A stretch of 64,000 nt of DNA, taken from assembly GCA_963769605.1 (NCBI GenBank), contig CAVYML010000001.1, forward strand, positions 186,001-250,000, written 5' to 3'. Below are positions 14,611 through 23,987 of the stretch, piece by piece; position 1 is the stretch's first letter; the number at the start of each line of letters is the position of its first letter. The stretch comes from Fen-1254 sp963769605 (lineage in GTDB: Bacteria; Bacteroidota; Ignavibacteria; UBA10030). The translations under genes and the position numbers were made by a program. The notes under the pieces were generated by a model. That model saw only the letters and a program-made list of their open reading frames with translations, had not been told where the DNA came from and ran no database searches.

Positions 14611-17600
14611 ATGACACTTACTGAATTATCTATCAAGCGGCCGACATTGGTGGTGGTCACTTTTACGGTACTGGCCGTGCTGGGCATCTTCAGTTATTTT
14701 CAATTGAAGTATGAATTACTCCCCAAAATGTCTATTCCCGTTGTGACGATTACGACTGTCTACCCCGGTGCATCGCCCTACGAAGTTGAAAACAATGTCA
14801 GCAAAGTCATTGAAGATGCCGTTTCCGGCATCGACAAAATCGATAACGTCCGCTCGACATCGTTTGAAGGCATGTCCCTGGTGATTATCGAATTCAAACA
14901 GGATGCAGATATTGATAATGTGGTGCAGGACGCGTCGCGGAAAGTGAACGCAGTCCTTTCCCAACTTCCCACCGATGCCAAGCAGCCGACGGTTTCGAAG
15001 ATTGCTTTCGATGAAATTCCGGTACTGAGAATGGGTGTGACCAGCACGATGGACTCGCGCGAATTCTATCAATTTATGAAAGATAGAATCCAGCCCCGGT
15101 TATCAAAAATTGCCGGCGTGGCTCAGGTTGCATTAACGGGCGGAGATGAACGCGAGATCAGAGTGAATTTAGATGCCAATAAAGTCCGCGCGTACGGGCT
15201 TTCTGTTTTGCAGATTATGCAGGCCGTATGGAATGCGAACATGGATTTTCCGACAGGAAATATAAAAGATGCGGACGCACAATTTGTCGTGCGTATCGCC
15301 GGAAAATTCAAATCGATTGAGGATTTGCGGCAATTGGCTGTCGGGCGTTCGCGTCAGGGAGGCGATATACATCTTGCGGATGTAGGAGAAGTACAGGATG
15401 GAAGGAAAGATTACACCCAAATCAACCGTGTAAACGGCATTACGTCGATCGGCATTCAAGTGGTCAAACAATCCGATGCCAATGCAGTTTCCGTCAGCAT
15501 GCTTGTTCGTGCGGAATTAGCCAATATCCAAAAAGAATTTCAGAAGCAGGGTATTGTTTTTAACATCGCTGAAGACAGCTCTACGTTTACGCTCGAATCG
15601 GCGGATGCCGTAAAAGCAGATCTCTTGCGGGCGATATTTATGGTCGCTATCGTGATGTTGCTCTTTCTGCACAGCATTCGAAATTCACTCATCGTGCTGG
15701 TGGCAATACCTGCATCGCTCATTACCACATTCGGATTTATGTATGCAATGGATTTTTCCATGAATGTGATGACGCTGCTCGCTATGTCGCTTGTTATAGG
15801 AATTCTTGTCGACGACTCGATTGTCGTACTGGAAAATATTTATCACCACCTTGAAAAAGGGGAAGAGCAGCGTGCTGCGGCATTGCGCGGACGAAACGAA
15901 ATCGGTTTTGCAGCCCTATCGATTACAATGGTGGACGTGGTGGTTTTCCTGCCGCTCTCGCTTGTCAGCGGCATCGTTGGTCAGATTATTCGGCAATTTG
16001 CGCTGGTTGTCGTCGGTTCGACATTGACGAGCCTATTCGTGTCGTTTACAATTACACCGACGTTGGCCTCGCGTTTTGCCAAACTCGAGCGCCTAACCGA
16101 CCGAACATTGTTCGGAAAATTTGCTCTGGCGTTCGAGCGTTCCTATCACCGCTTTTCCGATTTTTACCAAAGATTGCTCAAATGGGCGCTTGTGAATAAA
16201 GCTAAAGTGGCATTGGGGACGACAGGGTTATTCATCCTTTCGCTGCTGTTTCCGGTATTTGGACTGATAGGCAATGAATTCATGCCGCAGACTGACCGGG
16301 GCGAATTCAGCGTTTCCATTGAATTGCCGCCGGGCGCATCGATCGAACAGAACAACCAGACCACCTTGCAAATCGAACGCATTTTTGCGCAGATACCTGA
16401 AATTGAAAAAGTATTCACTGGTGTCGGCTCACAAGCAATGGGAATGCTTTCGTTGTCGAGTGATAACCTTACTCAGATTAATGTAACACTTATCCCGAAA
16501 GAACTTCGAAGAAAAAAGACAACAGAAGTTGGTGAAGAAATTAAATCTAAGTTGAAAGAAATTCCGGGCGTGAAGGTGTATGTGAATCCCATTGGAATAT
16601 TCGGATCCGCAGACCAAGCAGCAATACAAATTGCAGTGAACGGCACCGATCTCGATGCTTTAGCTAGAGCGGCGGATCAGGTTCAGAATGTGTTGAAAAG
16701 CATTCCTGGAACAACGGATGTTCGTCTTTCCTCGGAAACCGGCAATCCGGAAATGCATATTGAAATTGACCGCGCAAAGATGGCGCAGTTAGGACTTTCG
16801 GTTGCGGATGTCGGAACAACATTGCGCGTTGCATTGACCGGTGATGATCAATCCAAATATCGCGATGGAAATAATGAATATGATATTCGAATACAATTTG
16901 ACGAATCTAACCGCAGACATACAGATGATCTTGGAAGCATTGCGCTCATGAATAATCGCGGACAGCAGGTAGAGTTAAAACAATTTGCATCAATCTATCA
17001 ATCCTCCGGTCCTACCAAATTGGAACGCCGTGATCGAATAAATAATATTGTAGTCAACGGTCAAACACTCGGCAGACCTACAGGAACGATAATGGAAGAC
17101 TTCAGGAAAAAAATAGCCGATGTTCAGCTTCCGCAGGGCGTAACGCTTTCCTATCTCGGCATGGAAAAAATGCGCGGCGAGGGTTTTGCCGATCTTTTCT
17201 GGGCTATGGGTATCGGCATTCTGTTTATTTATCTGATTATGGTGGCTTTGTATGATTCTTATGTCTATCCGTTTGTAGTGTTATTTTCGCTGCCACTGGC
17301 AATGGTCGGCGCTATGGTCGCGCTTGCCGCGGCAGGGAAATCGCTCAGCATTTTTACAATGCTCGGCATTATTATGCTGATGGGACTCGTGGCGAAAAAT
17401 GCCATTTTATTGGTCGATAGAACGAACCAAACGCGTCTTGAACAGGGATTGACGGTGTATGATGCTCTGCTCGAAGCGGCAAGATCGAGAATGCGGCCTA
17501 TTTTAATGACCACCCTGACGATGATCTTCGGTATGCTGCCTATTGCCTTATCGACTGCGGAAGGCGCCGAATGGAAGTCCGGACTGGCATGGGCGCTGAT

Positions 17601-17781
17601 CGGCGGATTGACCAGTTCGTTGTTCCTGACATTAATTGTAGTGCCGGTGGTTTATATGAAGGTGGATGAATGGAAAGAAAAGATTCCGGCATTTTTTAAA
17701 AAGCCGTCGGATATTTTGGCACGAAGGCGGAACGGTGCATCTGTAGAAAATAGGATACCTGAATTCAGTTCTCTGAAGTGA
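14611..17781 (+). CDS. RND family efflux permease (AcrB/HAE1 type)
   Basis: The 1056-residue length and layout match the HAE1 subfamily. There is an N-terminal helix after IKRPTLVVVTFTVLAVLG, the first periplasmic loop (YPGASPYEVENNVSKVIEDAVSGI), a helix block with DDSIVVLENI in TM4 (near residue 405) that supplies the proton-relay aspartates, a second loop, and a second helix block (GLVAKNAILLVDRTNQ near residue 930). Substrates cannot be read from sequence. The last 80 bp of the gene, including the stop, are part of a 103-bp direct repeat that brackets an IS1634-type insertion; the reading frame itself is intact, and the second copy downstream (19453-19555) is a duplicate of its 3' end. Confidence 0.95.
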   Translation: MTLTELSIKRPTLVVVTFTVLAVLGIFSYFQLKYELLPKMSIPVVTITTVYPGASPYEVENNVSKVIEDAVSGIDKIDNVRSTSFEGMSLVIIEFKQDADIDNVVQDASRKVNAVLSQLPTDAKQPTVSKIAFDEIPVLRMGVTSTMDSREFYQFMKDRIQPRLSKIAGVAQVALTGGDEREIRVNLDANKVRAYGLSVLQIMQAVWNANMDFPTGNIKDADAQFVVRIAGKFKSIEDLRQLAVGRSRQGGDIHLADVGEVQDGRKDYTQINRVNGITSIGIQVVKQSDANAVSVSMLVRAELANIQKEFQKQGIVFNIAEDSSTFTLESADAVKADLLRAIFMVAIVMLLFLHSIRNSLIVLVAIPASLITTFGFMYAMDFSMNVMTLLAMSLVIGILVDDSIVVLENIYHHLEKGEEQRAAALRGRNEIGFAALSITMVDVVVFLPLSLVSGIVGQIIRQFALVVVGSTLTSLFVSFTITPTLASRFAKLERLTDRTLFGKFALAFERSYHRFSDFYQRLLKWALVNKAKVALGTTGLFILSLLFPVFGLIGNEFMPQTDRGEFSVSIELPPGASIEQNNQTTLQIERIFAQIPEIEKVFTGVGSQAMGMLSLSSDNLTQINVTLIPKELRRKKTTEVGEEIKSKLKEIPGVKVYVNPIGIFGSADQAAIQIAVNGTDLDALARAADQVQNVLKSIPGTTDVRLSSETGNPEMHIEIDRAKMAQLGLSVADVGTTLRVALTGDDQSKYRDGNNEYDIRIQFDESNRRHTDDLGSIALMNNRGQQVELKQFASIYQSSGPTKLERRDRINNIVVNGQTLGRPTGTIMEDFRKKIADVQLPQGVTLSYLGMEKMRGEGFADLFWAMGIGILFIYLIMVALYDSYVYPFVVLFSLPLAMVGAMVALAAAGKSLSIFTMLGIIMLMGLVAKNAILLVDRTNQTRLEQGLTVYDALLEAARSRMRPILMTTLTMIFGMLPIALSTAEGAEWKSGLAWALIGGLTSSLFLTLIVVPVVYMKVDEWKEKIPAFFKKPSDILARRRNGASVENRIPEFSSLK

Positions 17782-17804
17782 CCGGCAATTGTTCTGCATT
17801 GTCT
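17702..17804 (+). repeat. 103-bp direct repeat, left copy (target-site duplication)
   Basis: Identical to 19453-19555 by inspection. It covers the last 80 bp of the RND gene and 23 bp after it. The two copies flank the IS exactly, so this is the target duplication. Confidence 0.93.
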
Positions 17805-19452
17805 CCTGACTTGTCCAAATTAGTATGACAAGCGTGTGAGGGGAAATAATACGGCCAAATCAAAGCAACAGAGCCATTTTTATCAAGAGTTGTTTGACAT
17901 CATCGATGAGTATAGAGCGTAGAGTAAATTCTTCGCCTGTGAGGGTATTAACCATTATAGCATCTGTAACGCCTTTCAATAATTTTACAATAGACTTGGT
18001 CGATCTTCCCGTTTTTAACTCCATATATTTACAAATTGCTAATGCCATGAAGCAAATGAGAATATGAGCTTTAATAGTCTTTTGTTTAAAGTGGTAGATG
18101 GGACGCATTTGCAAATCACTTTTTGCAATGCGAAATGCCTGCTCTACATGCCAGAGATTATGATAATGCTCAATGACAATGTTATCACTGACTTCCGACT
18201 TCGGCAGATTTGTGTAATAGCCTTTGATGCCAAGTAGTAGTTTGGTCTTCTCTATTAATGCAGTATGAAGTGTATATGTTTGATCTTTGGAGGTAATGAA
18301 TTTTACTTTTTTGATGCTACCTGGATTATCGAGAAGCTCCTGAGCTTTAATAATTTGTTTTTCCAGCTCTCGTTTATCTTTTGCAAATCGTTTTGCAGAA
18401 AATTCACAGATCAAATCACCAAGCTCCGTTGCCATACGCATTGTTGCGCCATCGCGTTGATAAAGTTGAGCGCTGATCTCCGCAATACGCTTGAGTGGCA
18501 AATTTGCTATTCTGGCTCCGACAATGTACTGAAGATGAGCAGAGGCAAGTGCGGTAATATTTTTATCACTTATCATAGCAGCGTCAGCAACCACAGTGAA
18601 ATTTTCAACCTTGTGTTTGTGCTTAAATTCCACAATAACAGGAATTAACGTGTGTCCTTCAAATTTATTGCCTTCAAATATTTGATACCCTACTGGAAAA
18701 CCATCAATAGTCACTAAAAGTCCAAGGACTATTTGCGGTTGATTGAATTTGTTATCTTTGGAGAATCCGCATTGGCGTAAATCATCTGATTCAAAACTCT
18801 CAAAGTATAAAGTAGTTACATCATAAAAGATGAGGGAAAAGGTAAAAGCAAATTCTTTTTCAGCAACCGCCAGTACTTTAGATTCTACTGTATCTTTCAC
18901 ACCCAGAAACCTTGGAATTTGCCGATAGAGTTCCTGACGTTTATGTTCTATTCCCATGAACTCTTTGAGAAATTCTATTGACTGTGTCTTTGAACCTGGC
19001 TCAATAATGCGTGCAATAACTAAATCTACCAAGAGCTTGTTTCGCAACCGATGAAATTTAAATAGTTTGCACAGTTGATAAAGACTTTCGTAGATCAAAC
19101 CATAGCGAAATCCAACATACTGACATTGCTTGAGTTGTAGTGTAGGTGAAACTGATTCGTTGGAGAATAATGATTGTTGTTTGGTCGTCTTCTCAATCCA
19201 GAGAGTAGCTGTTTCTTTTAAGGCTTTTAAATCTTTCTTATCATGTGTACTACCCAGATGTTTGATGATGATCATCTTCCGGTTTTGATACCGAATAATT
19301 TGCACTGCTGTGCCGCCGGAACCAGTTTTTGTCGTACGGATATGAAACATGTTCTAACGAAGTCCTTAGTATGACACCATATGTTAAATTTACGCGTTTC
19401 AAACTAATTTCGCATGTTTTTATCTTAACTATCCGTCTGTGTACAAGTCGGG
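17805..19452. mobile_element. IS1634-family insertion sequence, 1648 bp
   Basis: The ends are imperfect inverted repeats: CCTGACTTGTCCAAA on the left and CCCGACTTGTACACA (reverse complement of the right end). One transposase gene fills it. The flanking 103-bp direct repeats match the long, variable target duplications known for IS1634 of Mycoplasma mycoides. The insertion separates the RND operon from its terminator. Confidence 0.9.
17860..19350 (-). CDS. IS1634-family transposase (DDE, IS4-like)
   Basis: The 496-residue protein opens with FHIRTTKTGSGGTAVQIIRY, typical of IS1634 transposases. The DDE triad is visible: D in FYDVTTLYF (near residue 174), D in FTVVADAAMI (near residue 253), and E in the Y-x-LWHVEQAFRIAKSDL block with the following RPIYH (near residue 400). 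The gene is intact, so the element may still be active. It is convergent to the RND gene on its left. Codon use is more AT-rich than in the neighbours, fitting recent arrival. Confidence 0.95.
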   Translation of the reverse strand: MFHIRTTKTGSGGTAVQIIRYQNRKMIIIKHLGSTHDKKDLKALKETATLWIEKTTKQQSLFSNESVSPTLQLKQCQYVGFRYGLIYESLYQLCKLFKFHRLRNKLLVDLVIARIIEPGSKTQSIEFLKEFMGIEHKRQELYRQIPRFLGVKDTVESKVLAVAEKEFAFTFSLIFYDVTTLYFESFESDDLRQCGFSKDNKFNQPQIVLGLLVTIDGFPVGYQIFEGNKFEGHTLIPVIVEFKHKHKVENFTVVADAAMISDKNITALASAHLQYIVGARIANLPLKRIAEISAQLYQRDGATMRMATELGDLICEFSAKRFAKDKRELEKQIIKAQELLDNPGSIKKVKFITSKDQTYTLHTALIEKTKLLLGIKGYYTNLPKSEVSDNIVIEHYHNLWHVEQAFRIAKSDLQMRPIYHFKQKTIKAHILICFMALAICKYMELKTGRSTKSIVKLLKGVTDAIMVNTLTGEEFTLRSILIDDVKQLLIKMALLL

Positions 19453-19555
19453 AGCCGTCGGATATTTTGGCACGAAGGCGGAACGGTGCATCTGTAGAAA
19501 ATAGGATACCTGAATTCAGTTCTCTGAAGTGACCGGCAATTGTTCTGCATTGTCT
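19453..19555 (+). repeat. 103-bp direct repeat, right copy (target-site duplication)
   Basis: Duplicate of 17702-17804. It holds a detached copy of the RND gene 3' end and stop, followed directly by the original operon terminator; short frames inside it are not genes. Confidence 0.93.
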
Positions 19556-19562
19556 GAAATAA

Positions 19563-19598
19563 AAAAAGCCTCTGCTGAGAAATCAGCAGGGGCTTTTT
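19563..19598 (+). terminator. Rho-independent terminator of the efflux operon, displaced by the IS
   Basis: AAAAAGCCTCTGCTGA, loop GAAA, TCAGCAGGGGCTTTTT: a strong stem with U-run. Its position right after the right-hand repeat shows that it originally followed the RND gene by about 26 bp. Being nearly symmetric (A-run before, T-run after), it can also serve the converging TonB-like gene on the reverse strand. Confidence 0.85.
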
Positions 19599-19627
19599 AA
19601 GTTAACAGGTCGATGAATGGAATTTAT

Positions 19628-20935
19628 TTATCTGCCTATTTTGAAATTAAAAGGAACGGTCACCTTTGCAGTTACAGGGCCGGTGGACATCATCGCCGGT
19701 TTATATGTCGATTTCATAGCGGCGGAAATTGCTTCGTCGTTGAAGATATCGCTTGTGCTTTTTATTATAATCGCCTGAATCGGTTTTCCCTGCTGATCGA
19801 CCGTAACTTCCACGATGACCCTGCCGTTGAGTCCCATGCGGTATGCAATATCAGGATAACTCGGAGCTGCAAGCTTTATAACCTGAGGGGGATTCTCAAT
19901 GGCGACGAACGGATGCGGAGCAGCTATCGGTTCGCTTTGCTGCGGGGCAGCTTGTTGTTGCTGTACTGGCGGCGTCTGCGGCTGCGGTTGCGGCTGGACT
20001 TGTTTTACTTCCTGCTTGGGTTGTTCGATGAGAGCCGGTTGTTTTTGTTCGGGCTGTGCTTTCTGCTGCACCGGCGCAGGAACCGCCTTCGATTCCGGTT
20101 TCCGTGCCTCTGGCTGTTTCGGTTTTTCTTCTTCGATTGTCTTGGCCGTTTCATTTCCTTTTACTTCCGCAGACGATGTGGAAGCAGTCTGGGAAACCGG
20201 CTGTTGTTGTGCCGCAGCTATAGGAGCCGCTGAAGTGGAAGGCTGTTCCGGTTTTTTTATGGAAGATGAGACGAGGAAAAAAACGACACCGATGACAGCA
20301 ACCAGCACAATCACTCCTATAACAAGAGGTGTTTTTGATTTAGGCGCTTTGGTTACCGGTTCATTTGTTTCAACATTCTGTTGTGCGGCTATATTCGGAA
20401 GAGCTGTCTCTTCTTTTTCGGCAGGCGGCGGTTCTTCGGATTTCTGCTGAAGTGTGGTCAACTGCTCAATCTTTTGTTCGTATTCTTTTGCCACAACGCT
20501 GTCAGGTTCGATGATATAGATCCTGCGAATTTCTTCCAGCGCATGTGCATAGTCGCCTTTGGCGACATAATCGTCAGTCCGCTGGAAATATTGACTTTTC
20601 AGCTTTTCCAGCGCCGCTTCTTTTTCTTTCGTATCTTTGACTTCCGGCGGTTTTACCGTTGCGGCGCGCCGCTGCGCATCGCTCATCGCGCGTTCGAACA
20701 TAGCAGAAAGAGAGTTCGTGATATCAGCCTTGTTTTTTTCAGTGATATTTTGATCGGATACTTTGATGAGCTGTTTTTCGATAGCAATAACATAGATATT
20801 CTTTGCATCGGCAGATTTGATTTCTTTCAAATTCTCGAGAGCCTCGGCAAAATTTCCGGCTTCCGTTTTCTTCTGAATTTCACGGAGCCGATCAATAATG
20901 AGCTGCTGGGGGGGCATCTTTTCCTGGGGTTCCAT
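19628..20935 (-). CDS. TonB-like protein with a long cytoplasmic repeat domain
   Basis: The start at 20935 (MEPQEKMPPQ) is preceded by AGAAGGA; an upstream in-frame ATG at 21001 lacks support. Residues 1 to ~200 are charged and cytoplasmic and hold two repeats of the form GxxxxALEEIxxxxxxxPxxxxxxxxExxI (about 27-56 and 127-156). A membrane helix follows at ~203-223, then a Pro/Gln/Lys-rich linker (~235-345) and a TonB C-terminal domain (PSYPDIAYRMGLNGRVIVEV...AISAAMKSTYKPAM). The usual TonB has only a short cytoplasmic tail, so the 200-residue N-terminal region is unusual. The same repeat is present eleven times in the gene just upstream, suggesting that the two proteins interact. No ExbB/ExbD genes are nearby. 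Confidence 0.75.
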   Translation of the reverse strand: MEPQEKMPPQQLIIDRLREIQKKTEAGNFAEALENLKEIKSADAKNIYVIAIEKQLIKVSDQNITEKNKADITNSLSAMFERAMSDAQRRAATVKPPEVKDTKEKEAALEKLKSQYFQRTDDYVAKGDYAHALEEIRRIYIIEPDSVVAKEYEQKIEQLTTLQQKSEEPPPAEKEETALPNIAAQQNVETNEPVTKAPKSKTPLVIGVIVLVAVIGVVFFLVSSSIKKPEQPSTSAAPIAAAQQQPVSQTASTSSAEVKGNETAKTIEEEKPKQPEARKPESKAVPAPVQQKAQPEQKQPALIEQPKQEVKQVQPQPQPQTPPVQQQQAAPQQSEPIAAPHPFVAIENPPQVIKLAAPSYPDIAYRMGLNGRVIVEVTVDQQGKPIQAIIIKSTSDIFNDEAISAAMKSTYKPAMMSTGPVTAKVTVPFNFKIGR

Positions 20936-21019
20936 GCCTTCAATCCTTCTTGTATAAGTGCTTTTCTTCCGCTTATGGCAATGCAGTCGTCCACCGAGCA
21001 TGAAAAGATGGACAAATTG

Positions 21020-23725
21020 TTATTCGCCGCTTGCCGCTTGCTCATTCGGATAAATCAGCTTAAGCGTTTGTCCCGTTTGTTGAGCATGGCGAATTTCATT
21101 TTGTCGTATACGGATTTCGATTTTCTTTATTTCTTTGTTTAGAGGATCTATCACGTAAGCTTTTGCTACTTCGTCCAACGCCTTACTGAACTCTTTCTGT
21201 TTCTGCAGTTCATCAGCAGCACGAAGATGAATATGAACAAGTTGATCTCTTTTTTCCGGGCTCGAAGCATCGGATTGAGTTTTTTCCGATGAATTTTCGG
21301 CCGGCACTTCTGCATCCTGCCTGGATTCGCTGGTGAGAATATCTTCTTCGATTTTTTTCAAATCCACATTCCGTGGATCTATGGTCAAGCCGATGGTGAT
21401 TTCGATCAGTGCTTCGGCCAAAACTCCTTCTTTGAAAAACTGGCGCGCTCGTTTTATATGGTCGCGCAGAGACTGCTCTTTTTCCTGCTGGGCTGTTGTG
21501 GCGTTCCACTTGTCCTGCTGTTGTTTCATTTGTTCTTTCAGTTCCAGGAGGTCTTTACGCAACGGATCAAGAACAATAGCTTTTTCGATTTCAAACAGAG
21601 CTTCCTCGAAGCCATGATGCAAAATGGATTCTTTTGCCCGGAAGATATGTTTCTTTATAATCTTATCGTTTTCTTCTGTCTGCTTCTTATTTTCCGATTC
21701 CTTCTGTGCAACTTCTATTTTTATTTCAAGCGTCCTCAGATCTTCGCGCGTCGGATCCAGAGCGAGAGCTTTTGTTACTTCCATGAGCGCATTTTCATAT
21801 TCCTGACGGGAGAGGAGACTGTTGGCGTTTTCAATGATATCATGAATCTGTTTGTCACGTTCTTCTTCCGTATGTTTTTCTTGTAATTGAAGGAAGAGGG
21901 CTTGAATCTGACCCTCGAGTGATTTTAATTCCTCATTGGCAGGATCGTATGTAAAGCCGTTCGCAACTTCGGCAAGGGCTTCCTCGAAGGCTCCTTGTTG
22001 TACGAGATCTTTCGCGCGTTTAGCATGCGATTTGATGGCAGCGATGCGTTTTTCTTCTTCTTTATGCTTCTGTACTGCCGTCTGATATTCATGAAATTCA
22101 TTTTGAAGCTTGAGCTCGTAATTCTGAATCGACTCGTCCAGCGGATCGAGCATAAACGCTTTGGCAACTTCGTCGAGCGCTTTGCTGTATTCGTGTTCCG
22201 CTGCATAGCGGGCCGCCTCGGTAAGGTGTCCCTTTATTTTATCTGCGCTGTCATTGACCGGAAGTTCTTCGGAAGTCAGATTTGAAGTCTCTGCTTCGTC
22301 GGCCTTCTTCTGTTCTTGAATAGCGAGAATGTCCTGCTCCATATGCTTGACATCTTCATCAAACGGATTGACCACGAAAGCAAGGGCCACTTCGCCGAGT
22401 GCATCTTCATGACGGTTCTCGGACAGATATGCACGTGCTTTTGTTAGATATTGGAAGATACGTTCTTTATCGAAACGCCGTTTTGCTTCGGTTTCTGCAT
22501 TTTCGCCGAGCAGCGCGCGTTCCCGTTCGGCCTGTTCCATCCGCCGTAATTCTTCTTCCTGGTGTTTTCGGACGGTTTCCTCTTCCTCGTGCCGTTTTAT
22601 TTCCATCTCGCGGAGCGATTCTTCCTGCAGCGCAACAATACGCTTTTCACACGCCTGGAGTGATTCATTGATCGGATCGAGGACATATGCCCGCGTGATA
22701 ACTCGCAATGCTTCGGAAAATCTGAGTTGTTCTGCGAGGCGTCCGGCATTCTCAATATGTTTTTGGATAGCAGTGACGATCGCTTCCCGTTTTTTACGCT
22801 GTTCGTCTTCGCGTTTGCGGTATAAGTCTACTTGAGCCTGTTGTTCCTGTTCCTGAGCTTCACGGATTTTTCGTTCTAATTCGAGGACTTCTTCGTTCAA
22901 GGGATCCACAACGACAACAAAGGCAAGTTCGCTTAGCGCTTCGTCCATTCTGCCCAGCGTATAGAGTTCGTGCGCTTGTTTCAAGTATTGTTTGATCTTC
23001 TGCTGCTGTGCCTGCCGTCGGGCTTCTTCTTCTTTCTTGCGCTTCTCTTCCTTTTCCTGTTGCATCCGGGCAACCTGGGCTTTGAGCGCTTCCTGTCGTT
23101 TCCGTTCTTCCTCTTCCTGCCGGCGGATTCGCTCCGACTCTTCCCGCGTTCGCGCTTCTTCCTGTGCGCGGCGGACACGGTCTTCCAGTCCATGGATGTG
23201 CTCGTTTGCCGGATCCAGCAGATAAGCGCGCGCAATTTCATCCAGGGCGCGATTGAAATCGCCTTTCTTCTCGTAATCGGCAGCTCGTTGGAGGAATGCG
23301 GAAATTTTAGAATCGATTGCCTGCCGTCGGAGCTCATCATTTTTTTTGCGATCTTCTTCTTCTTTTTTCCGGTGCTCTACTTCTTGTTCTTGCTTTGCTG
23401 CAACAGCGGCAGAGCGCTGTGCTTCTACGATAGCAAGGTTGGAAATATGCTCAAGTGCCGCCGGCATAGGCTGCGCCGGTTGATTTGCAGGCTGGGCTGC
23501 CGTTTCCGTTTTATTTTCTGTTTTCTGCGCGGTCATCAAGGATCGAACGCGTTCTTCATACGCAAGTGCGTAGAGGTTGCGCGGATCTCGTGTGCGTGCT
23601 TTTGCAATTTCCTCCAAAGCGGCGGCATAGCTGCCTTCGCGCACCAATTTATCTGCTTGCTTCAGGAAGGTCGCAACTTCTTTCAACTGCTCAGCACTTC
23701 TCTGAAGATCAGGCGCTTTTGCCAT
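21020..23725 (-). CDS. 901-residue cytoplasmic protein with eleven TPR-like/coiled-coil repeats
   Basis: There is no signal peptide or membrane segment. Eleven copies of a ~30-residue core, GxFEEALxEIxKAxxLDPxNEEIKxLExxI, start near residues 31, 155, 258, 334, 437, 511, 578, 641, 704, 767 and 844. Highly charged coiled-coil linkers (runs of EEE/KKK/RR/QQ) separate them. Spacing falls from over 100 residues in the first half to a regular ~63 in repeats 7-10. Each core looks like a helix pair related to TPR. I do not recognise a named family for the whole protein. It precedes the TonB-like gene by 84 bp on the same strand and shares its repeat, so a cytoplasmic scaffold for that protein is the best inference. 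Confidence 0.7.
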   Translation of the reverse strand: MAKAPDLQRSAEQLKEVATFLKQADKLVREGSYAAALEEIAKARTRDPRNLYALAYEERVRSLMTAQKTENKTETAAQPANQPAQPMPAALEHISNLAIVEAQRSAAVAAKQEQEVEHRKKEEEDRKKNDELRRQAIDSKISAFLQRAADYEKKGDFNRALDEIARAYLLDPANEHIHGLEDRVRRAQEEARTREESERIRRQEEEERKRQEALKAQVARMQQEKEEKRKKEEEARRQAQQQKIKQYLKQAHELYTLGRMDEALSELAFVVVVDPLNEEVLELERKIREAQEQEQQAQVDLYRKREDEQRKKREAIVTAIQKHIENAGRLAEQLRFSEALRVITRAYVLDPINESLQACEKRIVALQEESLREMEIKRHEEEETVRKHQEEELRRMEQAERERALLGENAETEAKRRFDKERIFQYLTKARAYLSENRHEDALGEVALAFVVNPFDEDVKHMEQDILAIQEQKKADEAETSNLTSEELPVNDSADKIKGHLTEAARYAAEHEYSKALDEVAKAFMLDPLDESIQNYELKLQNEFHEYQTAVQKHKEEEKRIAAIKSHAKRAKDLVQQGAFEEALAEVANGFTYDPANEELKSLEGQIQALFLQLQEKHTEEERDKQIHDIIENANSLLSRQEYENALMEVTKALALDPTREDLRTLEIKIEVAQKESENKKQTEENDKIIKKHIFRAKESILHHGFEEALFEIEKAIVLDPLRKDLLELKEQMKQQQDKWNATTAQQEKEQSLRDHIKRARQFFKEGVLAEALIEITIGLTIDPRNVDLKKIEEDILTSESRQDAEVPAENSSEKTQSDASSPEKRDQLVHIHLRAADELQKQKEFSKALDEVAKAYVIDPLNKEIKKIEIRIRQNEIRHAQQTGQTLKLIYPNEQAASGE

Positions 23726-23912
23726 GTCCTATCCTTTCATGAAGCGATTGAACAAACCGCTTGAAGCGACTATCACCTATTATGGGGACTATATTATCGA
23801 ATTTCTCTCTGATTGTCAATATCAGAGCTACTCTGTCAAGCAAAATTTTCACCGAATAGACAAGAAAAACCTTAAAATAGAATAAATTTTGAATTGACTC
23901 ATATTTTCATTG

Positions 23913-23987
23913 TCGGGGTGAGAGGATTCGAACCTCCGACCCCCTGCGCCCAAGGCAGGTGCTCTAACCGGGCTGAGCCACACCCCG
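23913..23987 (-). tRNA. tRNA-Pro (TGG)
   Basis: The 75-nt cloverleaf is complete on the reverse strand: acceptor CGGGGTG/CACCCCG with discriminator A, D stem GCTC/GAGC, anticodon stem CCTGC/GCAGG with loop CTTGGGC (anticodon TGG), T arm GGAGG/CCTCT with TTCGAAT. CCA is not encoded. Confidence 0.96.

Noticed and set aside
19329..19532. Short forward frame ending in the RND C-terminal sequence
   Set aside because: It is the duplicated 3' end of the RND gene in the target-site duplication plus IS end, not a gene.
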